DNA of 64,000 nt from Neodiprion pinetum (lineage: Eukaryota; Arthropoda; Insecta; Hymenoptera; Diprionidae). A program made the position numbers and the translations under genes. Every line of letters starts with the position of its first letter. The stretch's first letter is position 1. Below are positions 37,243-50,400 of this stretch, in pieces. A model generated the notes under the pieces. The model worked only from the letters and a program-made list of their open reading frames with translations. It searched no databases and was not told where the DNA came from. Location of the stretch: NCBI RefSeq assembly GCF_021155775.2, contig NC_060235.2, positions 37,550,607 to 37,614,606 of the forward strand. The letters are read 5' to 3'.

Positions 37243-38989
37243 TATAATTAGTTAACCATTAATTTATGGATAAATAATTTTTTCAAATGACAATATCATT
37301 TATATTGCGGATAAATAAAATATTTTACATAATATAAACAAAATTTTCATTTTTTGTAGTAAAAATTTTGCACCCCTCGGATTATTACCGTGCATAATGT
37401 GCAGGTGAAAAATTTCGAATGGTTTACAATATTGCTATTCGCAATAGTGCGATTTCAAATAAATGGCAGAAATATCCGTCGCCATATCTACCCTCCACCT
37501 CCTCCCGCTCTTTTTTCCTTCTTTCTCCAGATTTTACGTTATACTTGCGGTTTTATATTCTCGCCGGCTCCCGTTTCCCTTCCGCCTCTCCTTCTCTCCC
37601 TCCGGCTCTACCTCTCTCTCTCTCTCTCTCGATCTCTCTCTCCAAGGACGCGTTTCACTCACCGTCACCTCGCTAGTATTCTCCACTTCCTTTTCCTCTT
37701 CCTCTCCGAGGCCTCAGTCGATTTCCCTCTCCGCAACTTCCTTGTAGAATCGCAACACGTTATTTAGAATACTATTGGTTAACCCTTTGAGTCTAAGTGG
37801 TATGTATTCTTGCCACCTATTTTATATATATATATTTTTTTTTCTGTATATTTAGAGAACACTTGGACATATTTCTTTGCGGTTTTTTCTTTATGTTTGA
37901 TATTTCTGATAATATACTAACAAGTTTCAATACTCGAGTAGAATTATTGCGGTATAATGCAAATTATTATTGTTAGAAGCAAATTGATTGAATAAAATGG
38001 TGAATATTGTAGGAATAATTTATTTTCGATATTGTTATCCCTTTACACGTATACATGTTTTACATAAATCATAAGTTTTTGGGGTAGCTGATTACGAATC
38101 TGAAATCAGATTTTCGAAATTCAGTATGGCCAATCCAATCATCGACCTCGAAAACTCCTGCATCGAGTTTTTTGATCGTATTCGATGAAAATTGAAATTT
38201 TCGGCTGCCATATTGGATACGCCATTTTGAATTTTCGTAATCTAATTTCAGATACGTAATCAGCGACCCGAAAACCACAGAATATTATCTTGTGGTAAAA
38301 GTTGACTTAGCAAAATAATGTGCGATTCAAAGGGTTAAATGGCAGTGAATCTCGTTTAGGAATTGTCGCAACAATTGTTTTGTTGATATACCTATGTATA
38401 TAAGCACATGCGAAATTTGCAGGTTATATTATGATATCCTACGTTGCTTTGGCAAAATTCAAATACAGCTTATCGGCAAACACTACACACTATAAGTTTA
38501 GGATGCAGTGATTGACAGAGAGAGAGAGAAAAAGAGATTAATAAATAAATGGGTATATCCTAAATCCTCAAATGACCATTTCGAAAAATTTTCTTACTCT
38601 TATAATATCTGATTAGATTAAAGACAATATACAATAAACTGGTGACGCGACGGTGAACATTACCTTTGAAAGTAAATTTTTATACACATGTTATATTTAT
38701 ATACTCTGCATCGCTTGACTTGCTTCTTTTAAAAAACGTGCGGAGAGCGTTCGACAAATTTTGACAAACGGTTCGCCATAACATGTCAGCTCTTGTCGCA
38801 TCGTTTAAATTGAGACGCGTAACATTTCGGATTACGTTGTTACATAGCGTATAAAATACGGTAAGCCGATTTGTCACGATTTTCGGCAATACGTATATCC
38901 TGTTATAATTGCCTCGCCTACCGGCCATGGAAGAAAGGGGGAGGGGAGGGGGGATATTACCGTCGATTTTATAACATCTCACTGATAGC

Positions 38990-39039
<50 letters not shown>

Positions 39040-42000
39040 GGTGTTTATAGCCGTGTGAGTGTAAAATGCAATTTGCTTTTGCAACTGATAACGGGAATTG
39101 GATCTTTCTCGTGGATATTAACAAATGACGAATGCGATATTACGTAAATATGAAATTAATTAATTACAAAAATTGAGGTCGAGTTATTATACGCGTTTCA
39201 AACGTGAGTTGCTGCAGGCGTGAAACGCGTGCTTCGGGGGAAAATTCAGATTGGTTTAAAGGGATTGGAGGCATTAATAGCATGCCGCATAACGTGTTAA
39301 TGTTATATCTGCATATAGATTGCGTTTATACGCGGCCTAGTTCTTATTCAGAAGAATTTTCGCTGTACGAATTTAATGAGACACTTTTATTTTACTTTTT
39401 TAATCATTTTGGCATTGTTAAATATTAATTTATACAACATTGCACCCGCGTTGATTGTGATTAAGAAATAAAAGTATTCATCCTACGATTGAAAAAAAAA
39501 AAACAGAAAATGTATGAAATTTAAGTATGAATATGTATGAATATTAAGTTTAGTTCGTGGAAAATAGTATATCCTCGATAACATGAACTATCATTGAATG
39601 AAATTGAACAAATAGTCTGGTGGGTTTTAAACCATTTTCACGCAATTTGAAACGATGGATAGATGAGATTATCAAAGTTCTTCTCTCACAACTACATTAT
39701 TTTCTATTTTTCTACATATTTTCAAAGAGATCTTCGTACAGCTTACGAATATGTGTAAATTTAATAAATATTCAATGTACAACTATCTGCGTGATGAAAT
39801 TAATGAATAGTATCGAATTTTGGTCAACCAACCGTCGCGTCGTCTTTAAATTTTTTGTTCCAACCTTCTACTTTTTCTCCTCGAGATCTGTGATACACCG
39901 CGAATGAAATAGCAAGGGTCCTCCTCACAGTCCTCAGCAGCTGCTTATTCATCTTTGTTTATCTACCGGGCCGCTGGCGTACGATCATATTTTCAATTAC
40001 TTCGCCTTATAGACGCGGTTTCTGGTCGGTGAACAGGATCGACCCCCGGGATCGAGGGATCCGACGATCGTACATTACTCTCATCTCGCGCGCTTATCCC
40101 CCATCCCTGTATACATATAATATCTGGCGTTTGTCTCGATCGTCGAGAACCTTTCTTATCTAACGAGAGGCGAAAGAAAGAGATAAAGGAAAAGAGGAAT
40201 AAGAAGAACGGAAGGCAATAATAAAAACGAAAAATGATAATGCTTTATATAAGATTTTAGCGGCATGCTGGTAATGAAAAAACGGATAATCTGTATTTAT
40301 AAATTTATATTGATGATACCGTTTATTTTTTAATATATCTCCAATACGTGTGACGAATAAATTTTACCAAAACTTTACATTTCACGATATTTGATGAAAA
40401 AATTTTCCGTAGAATTCCGTTGGCTTATTGTGTATTATTTGCCTATAAATTACCTAAAATATTATTGATAGCGTGGGCGTGACTGCCAATTTTTTTTCAA
40501 ACTAAATGTGCAATTAAAAAATTTAAGATCTGTTCGTCTAACGAAATAATTAGTTCGACTATTGAAATCAACTAAATGTTTTGTTAGAACCAACAGATTT
40601 TGAATTGAATTAAATAAACATTCATTTCGCCGCCCGTGAACGCACATTTAGTTGATTCGACGACTTAGTGTACACTGAGAGAAATTTTTAGTTCCTTAGT
40701 TCCTGCTCAGTCCTTAACTATTTTCATTTTTTACCACAATCGAGAAATATAGTTCCAGGTAGAAAATGAAAATTAGTTTTCTAGCCATTACCAGAAAGTC
40801 TAGTATCCGTTACTATTCTTTCTCATTACGATCATTGTTGCTATATTTTCACGCGACTGTTGCGAAAATTTAACGCTTCTGCAACGATAAATTGAGGTTA
40901 AAGCCTTGTTGAACTAAAAAAGTAGAGTAAACCTCAGAAACTGATTTCGCGTTGCAATTACCAAAAAAGGATCGATAATAGCGCAAAATGGTTACGTCCA
41001 CCGCGTTTCTTGTAATCCCAACAATATTCAAACAGTTTTTTTAACGATACCTGTTTTACTGAATTTTTCTAGTTACTGTAACAATATTAATTAGCGATAT
41101 TAAACAACCAGCCTGGGGGCCGTTCGAGTATTAGTTGACGCATTTTTTGCATATTTTTGCATCCCACCCTTAGTGATAACGATTGGTAACGTTTGCTTGT
41201 TTTGCCCACTGCTGTTTCTTAAGGTTAGCTAACGCTTTTTCAAAAGCTTATTGGAAAATCGATTCATTACCTGGGATTGGCAGAAATTCCATTTATAGTC
41301 AAATCCTGACCTACAACACGTATAAGACACATGCATGCAGTATTACATAACAAAAAATCACAATCTAGGTCGTGTCGTGGAATATTCATCTCCTCGTGTT
41401 TTTTTTCTTTCTCTAAGTATAAAGTTTTCGCTCGATTTTTAATTTTGGATACATCATCACAAAACTTTGTAGTATATATTCATTATTTTTAGCTCGAATG
41501 ATATATTGTAACACGGTGTAAATTGCTTTTTCTTTAATATTGTTTCCATATCGTACAACATTAGTACATATATGTGTGTATAAATTTATTCGGTCAAAGT
41601 TCTTCCGGGCTTCCCTACAAAAACGATAAACGCAAACGACACTTTAGTGTATATCAAGAAGTATATAACACGAGTTTGTATTTCGTTTTAGCTAAATAAT
41701 ACGTTATATATGTACAACACATGTTACTAAATTATGTAACTTATGTATAAAGGGATGAAAAATTTTCACACACGTGCATCGATATTTGTGAAAATTTCAA
41801 TGTATCTTTATGTTGTGTTGGGTAAAAACGGATTGTTTACCACGCACCCGTCATGCGTCATGCGTGTAAATTACACACATACCATATATATCGTCGACCA
41901 GTTATTTTATCTCTTCGTTCGACTTAATTGTTAATTAACGTCGGTGCTAACGCGGTTCTAAATGTAACCTGCGTTGTCCGAATTATATGTTGTTGACGTA

Positions 42001-42483
42001 ACCGCGTAAAATTTATATCCTTCATCATCCGAACGCACTGTACTTTTATTAATCAATATATACATGTTATACGGATAAAAATTGCAGTTTATAATATACA
42101 ATATTGATGAAAATTCGTGAGAAACTATAACTTAATCGACAAATGAAAATATCTCGGCCCCGCAATCGCCATTTCCATTTTATAATATACAATACATGAA
42201 CAGCGTTTAATCGCTGCAGTGCGATTTTGGAACAGTGCGTATAATCGTAAATTATGTTTACACGAGCTGCACGCTGGTTTGAATTATACGCATAGTTATA
42301 TTATATAATGCAGGTTATAGTTGAAACACAATCGTCACGTTGCACTTACACTGTATCATGTAATCCTCTCTTGCACTGCGGGATCACTGACGTATCTATG
42401 CAACAAGGTATGTACACCGTATTATCGAGCTGTAAGAACGACGACGTTAATTCCTGATGGGGCTTCGTATTATGTACAACGAT

Positions 42484-42518
<35 letters not shown>

Positions 42519-44326
42519 TTCGGGAAGTCCTTCCTCCTTTACTCGCCACACGGAAACCGGGTTCTGTTTCCCTGTGAAATGAAGAAGAACGTATGAAATA
42601 ATAAAAGCACCAAAAGAAAATAAGAATAAATCGTTTCTATTTAATTCAAGAAATGCACGGTTAAGAAAGAAAATTTCACTTCGTATTACACTGAGAGAAA
42701 TTTTTAGTTACGGTTACCGCTCAGTCCTCGACTGTTTTCATTTTTAACCACAATCGAAAAATATAGTTTTAGGTAATTTTAACTTACAATTAGGTATAAT
42801 ATAAATTTCTCCACAGTGCATACGCGTAAGTAGGCATAAGTACGATATGGACGGAGTCGAGTTTTTGCATTAATCTGAGGCTACATCCCGTATAGGTAAT
42901 AACGCCCTGCAGCCATGCCTTAGTCTAGCCTCTACACCGTATATCTACAACCTCTCGCTTTACCTCGTTCGAAATATCGCCGAAAGTAAACCGCCTCGTC
43001 GTCGACAAAAACGCCAGACGGGCTCTCGCCCGAAACTCGAGACGTTACGGTAGGTCTACGAAAGAGTCCAGGTCCAGCCACTAGCCGAGTATGCTCGTCT
43101 ATGGCTTATTTCCTCCGTCCTCCGTCTGACGTACATACTACATTGTCACATACATGTATATTACAACTTCTAGATATACGTATGGTATCTGTTTCCTCTT
43201 TCTACATATATGTATATGAAAATGTAACCCCGAAAGGAATATTCAATTAAGGTCAACAGACTTTTCGAACGTATGAAACTGACACCGATCTTTGGTTAAA
43301 AGTTTTGCGTGTGATCGAGTATTAATGTCGGTACGGAAAAATATAAATTTCTTTTCTTTTTATATCTTATTCTTGTTTTTTTTTTTTTTTTTTTTTCATA
43401 GGTACGTACACGTAAGGAAATATTGACCGAACGTGTCACGAATTTTGTGCGAAGTTACGTGTAATACTAAATGATTTTTAGGCGAAGGTATGATGCGCCG
43501 TTTTTATCACGTTTTTACTTTATTTTGTGGCGAGGCGAGGCGAGGCGAGGCGGTAACAAATAGCCGTGATTAATTTTGATAAAATTTGTATACCTAAATT
43601 TTGCGTAAAGAAGGGGAAAATTTTTTTAACTCGATGCGAATTAGACGAGCGTATAGGTAGATTATTCAGTTTGTGAGATATGAGTACAAGTCTGTTTTAA
43701 ATAACAAGTTCCAATGAATCGTAAAGAGGGGAAAAAAAACAGAATAAAAAAAAAAAAAAAAAAAGTATGAGCGGCGCCAAATTCTTGATCGAAAAACGAA
43801 ACAAGGACTGAAACATTTTTACGCTGGATATTTTTATTATTCTACCGATAAATTTTCGTGCTCTTATTAGAAGCGTTTAAAATCATTGGAATTTCTTTTG
43901 TTTTTCATTTTTCTCTTCATTTAATTCACAATTTGCTTGTATACTTTCCAAACGAAACATCCATCACCGCCATCTCATCACCGGGCTGAAGATCCGTTGT
44001 ATTTTACAAAAAAAAAAAATTCACCGTGTACGAAAATTTCATGAAAATTAATACAGTGATATCGCTAATCGAGCGATTGCTTAGAAAAAAAGTTTTCCTT
44101 CTCGTTTTCTTTTTTTATCGAGACGTTCTGTAAACCGTTTCCCCTGTTTTTTTTTTTCCCCCCTCTTTATTTAACATTTCTTTCGTTATCGTACGACGTA
44201 CTAAAAGAGGGGAATAAAATAAAAAATCCTGCGGGTCACGGTCAGGTCGGAATGGCCTGGAACGTTCCGTATAAACTGTCATAATGTCGCGGCATCGCGC
44301 ACGTAAATTCCGCACTCTTCGAAGCC

Positions 44327-44404
<78 letters not shown>

Positions 44405-44437
44405 GGATCTGCTCGCGCCTTGCGGAGACTCTCTCCG

Positions 44438-44488
<51 letters not shown>

Positions 44489-47400
44489 CTCTGACTCACT
44501 CGAATCGGATATTTCTCACGCACGCACTCGCTCGCTAGCGGTTTATAGTTCGCAAGCTCGCGCTTGCGCTACAATATTGAACTTGAAAGCCGTGTCCGAG
44601 AGGCGAGACCGCCTCTCCTACTCGCGGCAGCTCCAGCTTCTTCTTCTCGCCCAGTTCGATTCCTCCGCCTCCCCCCTCCACCCCATCCGCCGCCACCTTT
44701 CCTCTCATCCTCTCGATACTCTCTCAGCCTGTTTGTTAGTAAGTATCCCCCGGATGAATGGACGGACCGACGACGAGTTCGTATTCTTACAAGTCCCCCG
44801 TGCGCCGGTCCACTTTTCGTACTAGCGAGTCGATATAGCCGCCTCTCCTCGATTACTATAACCTTTCTCAACGTACAGTGGCCCTGGTACTCCTCCTCCC
44901 CCCCCCCCCCCCCCCCCCCCCTCTATCCTTCGTCGTATGCGTGCCAGAAAGGCTTGCTTGTCATGGCGGAGGGCGGTGGAGGGGGAAAGGCGGGGGGGGG
45001 GGGATCTTCGAATAATGGAGGGAACGCTGCTATTTATGGATTTTCTATAACACGAAACTCAAATTTCGGACCAACTTTTTTGTTAACTGCAAGAGAGATG
45101 CAGGATGTTAAATTCGAGTGCTGTTTTATAATTGAACGAACCTGTTACGAATTATAATTGAGAGAGTATAGTCAACTATAGCTAAATTGTTTTTAATAAT
45201 GTGAGCAATGTGAGAAAAGTTTATACATATACTGCGTATATGTTTAAACTAGATGTAATCTCGGATAGTGATAATGTCGACGTTCAATCTTCAAAACTAG
45301 ATATTTTGGCATGATGTTTAAAAGATGAAAAGTTTCGAGATGTACGTTATTGATATTTGAAATGGTAGAAACGTCGAAAGTCTTTTATTGCAAGTGTTTT
45401 ATTAAACATTGGGTTGGCGAATATATTCGCTAGGTTTTTGCTATGTCAGACCGAAGCAAAAACCGAGCACGATCTTTTCGGTAAACCAATATTTCGATGC
45501 TTTTTAATATTTGAGCGATTAGATATGTATAATATGGTTTTCGCCTATTCTCTGTGCTGTGCTTTCAATTCAAAGCCCGGATTCTAGTCAGACGCATGTT
45601 CGTGTCGCATTATATACCTATACGTATCGCGGATTTCAAGATTATCCAAATTTCAAAGGCCTGAGACCGACGGAATTACACACTGGATTTTGTACATCAT
45701 ACAATTAGAGCCCACAAAGACGTCTGAGAATCGTATAACAATAATGATAACAACAACATTGACAATCATGAATTCTGGTGTACAGAATCAAATGTGTCGA
45801 ATGCAAATTAATTATTTATCAATATAGTTTATGAGAAAATTGTATAATCTGCATGAAGATTTGACCTGCTATGCGAAATATATAATTGTTATTTAAGTTT
45901 ATTTTGAATTAAAGTTTACACTGGTGTTGATTTTATTTTCTTACGTATTTTTTCAACTACGTAACGAAATAACGGCACAGTTAATCCAAACTTTGAATGA
46001 AATACGTAGAATCTAGTTAGGTAGGTAAAAAATACCTATATTATCATGTACAACCCGGATGAAAAATAATTTTTAACGATGAGATAAAGTTTTTCTCTGA
46101 ATTTTGCGAACAATACATATATATACCGTATTGACGAATACCGAAGTTTGGCATTTACCGATAACGAACTAGCATATTACGTAGGTATGTACGATATAAT
46201 ACCTATACCTACGCGATTGTGGAATCCGTTGCGCATAAATTCTCGGAGTTCCTGCCAGTTTCGAAGCTTAAATTATACGATGCAAGTTGAAGTAGGTAAA
46301 ATTGACGAATCGATTTTCTCGAGTTACAAAGCTGGATGCGGAATTCCACCTTCGTCGAATTATAAACGGGAAGCTTCGATCGTTATTGTCATCGCGATCC
46401 TGGGATGTGATACGTAAAATTTGTTCATGAATTTTCGCGACAAAGATAATAATTTGAAGTTACATGTATGAGAGTTGGTTTTGAAAAAAAAAAATTGTTT
46501 TCTTGCTTCTGCGTACGATTGTAACAGCGATATCGTTCGGCTCTCTAAATATATATTGACAGTCTTGACATCGTAACGACAACGCTGCGATGTATCGACT
46601 TAAAATGAACCGTAAATTATATAACCTTTCAAGAATACACGTACAGGCGGTTTGTAATAAAGACCGTAGCCGTGGTGGGTGGTTAAATTGAAGTTCGATA
46701 AAATAGGGATATTGAGCAGGAAATTCGAATTTCATATTTATGGAACCTCTATTATAATACCCACGTAAAAGGAAATCCAGATCACCAAGTGTGTGTGTAT
46801 GTGAGAGAGATTCCATACAAGAACCTAAACGGCTTCGCGATTTTCCATGCCTCCTATATATGTACCTATATGCACGTGTAGGTATATTATAGGAAAAGTC
46901 TGCTATGTATCGTTTGGTGTAAATCTCGTTTGTTTTACTTGATGGTTGGAATTAATTAGTGACCGAGGCTTTGATGCCACGTCGGTAAAGGTATAAATTA
47001 ATCTTCCAACTTAGCTGGAGGCTGAATGGCTGGATGCCTGGAGTATTCTGTCACTGCTGTCGGAATTGAGTCTATATTCACAGTTAAACGTGTAACCTAC
47101 GTTATACACGAGTACGTGCATACCTGCATACACCTTGGATAATTTCTGATCATTGCATACGGCTTAATTTTCGATAGTATCGTAGTATGACTTGATATAT
47201 TTGTCAAGGTATCACATATTTGCAAAAACGGTAGAACGAAGTTATAGATACTCTGTATAACGATGGAAAGACAAATTTCTTCTTCGTTGGTTCTGTAAAC
47301 AAACATATGAGGTATTCCGTATTCTTTAAATACGGTGTAGAGTGTACAAGGACGTCTTTCATCGAGTTTTAGATTTTTATTGCTCACGAAAATACGAAAA

Positions 47401-50400
47401 CCCATTTATCGAATCAATAGCCCCAATCTATTGGTTTCGAATTTATTTCATTAATTCTTTGTCAAAAACGAATATTTCGATACACACATGCAATTGGGTA
47501 AAAAATATAAATTTACATCTCATTTGCTTTCTTTACTTTTGCGCTTTTCGTTTGGAAGTCACAAGCGAAACAAGTTATTGAAAAGTGAGGAAAAACGAAT
47601 AAAATTGAAATCTGTATTTCTTGCCCACTTCCATCTGTGCCTCAAAATCGTCATTTCTCAACAAAGAAGTCATGAGAAAAATTTCAAGCCAATAGATTAG
47701 AGCTATCGATTCGACGATGGGGTTTTCGTGTTTTCGGAAGCATATTGAGAGTCAAACCCGTGGTTCAAAAATATGAAACTCGGTAAAAAATGTTCTTTTT
47801 CCCCGCTCTACGTCATATTTGAACATAAAAAAATCACCAATGTTGAGGCTCAGACGTACGTCGGTTTCGGGGTGGAATGCCTCATACACATACAATCGGT
47901 ATTCCAAACTGACGCATTCCCGTATCGCTGTATAACGAATCGTCCGACGATTCGGCGAGAGCAGCGCAAAAATCTATGTTTAGAATGTTCGTTTGCGTTT
48001 TATTCGACGAGAAGCGAAGAGAGCTCGGTTATACTAATCGGCTCAATGTTTGGCATACATAGTTACACGGTTTGAAAATCGGTTTTCCGTCCAAGTCCAG
48101 CCTGCGGGCACTTGTCTTCAGTGTGTAATGTGTATATATACGTATGTATACACGTACAGTGTACATACAGGTATACATATCTCAATCCTATGGTATACTC
48201 GAGAGAAGAGAATTCAGAGAGGACGACTGCAAGGCACTGCAAATCCGATTTTACAGAGAAAGATCGATTCCACTTGCTGCGACAACTCCTCGAGGTACTA
48301 TTGTGGATATATGTACAATACTTGCTTGCTGCCACCGTTGTTGATGTCGTCGCGGCAGCAGAGAAGTGAAAGCCAAATGGTATCGACGAATTTCCGAACG
48401 TATTCCACACAGTTAGCGAACTGTTTTTGCCGCAACTTTGTGCAAACGAGGGTTGAATTTATAGATTCTACGTATATGTAACGATTTTTTCACTAAATCG
48501 CATTGCAATTTTCACGATGACGAATTACACAGATCGACAAAAAAAAAGAAAATGTATTTCTTGAGTTTATATTTAATTGAATAAATTTTTATTCTACACG
48601 TGAAATAATAATGAAAATTTCATTCATTGGTTATAAAGTTTGCTCTTGTCGTTTTTACGCTTATAAATAAGTCTTTGGTATAATAAGTTTTTGGTCGATA
48701 GTATAATAAGCAGCAGGTAGCAGCACGTTGAAATAAAAAGCAAACTTTATCCAATGAAACAATTTTTTGTCTAGAAAATTTCACGTCCAGAACCCAGACT
48801 CAAAAATTAAATTTGAATTGTTTCAACTTTCGTCGAAGTAACTCGGTGCAAATAATCCGATCGAAACTCCCTCTCTATTTTTGACTCTCCACCTCACTCG
48901 TTGGCAATTTTCGCTGCCGCCCAGAATGGATTTTTGCACTTGATACTTTTCTTTCCGTACGATACGATATACTTGTATACATAGCTTCGCATTATTTTAT
49001 ATATACCTTATACCAGCGACAAGAGCCTGCAGCACGTATGCATCCATATTCTAATTCCGTCAGAGTCGTTCACCTTTCCTCTGTAGCAATAGCGCAGCAG
49101 ACAGCGGTTTGAAATTTTCCCCAAAGTTGAACTGCAGCTGCGAAAATATGACCATACGTACGTCGTATCCACCCGTCGCAGGATCGCTACCGTGCATATA
49201 TGAGCCAGTCGCAACCGCGTACCAACAACTTTCCGAGGCTCTTGAAAACGTAATTAAACACCCGCGCGCACAAACGCTGCGGTGCAAAGCAATTGTACTG
49301 CAAAATTGTTGTGTGCCGTACGTGTGGACGCTTTGCGTGGAATGGGGTTTTCACACGACGTAACCATGCGAAAGAATCAGGATTGACGCACGTAAACTTG
49401 ACACTTTTATGAAACAAATCGTATATTAGTCGAAGCTTGCTTCCAATTTAATCGTACTGTACAACACCTACAATATTACAATAAACGATGAATTCGATTT
49501 GGTATACATGTAATAAACACCTCTACAACGCATCGGTAACACTTATACAGATATAAACGATATTATACAATAGATAAAACGTCCAAGGTACGGTTATTCG
49601 TACAATGACAAGAAAGTTACGTAGGCACCTATTACGCGATATTCATCACGAAGATGAAGCTAGGGTGAAACATCCAAACCTACCGAATGATTACTTATAT
49701 TATCATACAGCTTACGATCCTGGTTAGCTTAATATCCATCGCACCTTGGTCTGGTTTGACCGAACATCTAGTGATGATGATGGTGGCCCTTGAAGTGGTG
49801 ATGATGGTGGTGACCGTGTCCCCCGTAGCCACCGTATCCGTAGCCATGGCCGAACCCTGGACTCCCAAAACCGTGACCATAGCCGGCTGCTCCACCGCCA
49901 TATCCAGGCGCGTATCCAGCTCCAAAATCGCCGCCGTAAAACGGGGCGTAGTGAACTGGGACCGGGATGGCCACCGGATGTGGAACCGGGACTGGAACGG
50001 GAACCGGCCGGTTCACGGTCACCGGGAAAGGGACGTGGCGGTGGACCACAACCGGGACGGGAACCGGGACCGGGACCGGCTTCGCGACCGGGACGTGTCT
50101 CGTTATCGGAACGGGAACGGGGACTGCGACAGGTTGAGGAACCGTGTAGAACGATCCGTCGCCGTAGCTACCGTATCCACCGTATCCGTAGCCGCCACCA
50201 TATCCGTAACCGCCACCGTATCCCAAGTATCCTCCGTGTCTGTGAACGCCGTGACCTCCGTGAGTCCCGAGTGCTGGTCCCGGATAGTAGACGCCTCGTT
50301 TGGTTGGTTTCAGGGATGAAGACCCGGAGCTTTCGTCGGTGATTGAACCGGCATCGGTGTTGTCTTGACCGAGATCGGCTCCAGCTTCGGCGGCAACATC

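Noticed and set aside
44564..45157. 197-residue plus-strand frame including MAEGGGGGKAGGGG
   Set aside because: The upper part translates CT and C-rich repeats, no donor follows the ATG at 44964, and the tail has no recognisable motif; kept only as a promoter hypothesis.
46148..46417. 89-residue open frame in the large intron
   Set aside because: No conserved words, no splice sites of note; a chance frame is likely.
49687..50342. Plus-strand open frames of 210 and 120 residues rich in Arg, Gly and Asp
   Set aside because: Antisense of the VP/Gly-rich cuticle-like exon; the minus-strand reading joins to a signal peptide.
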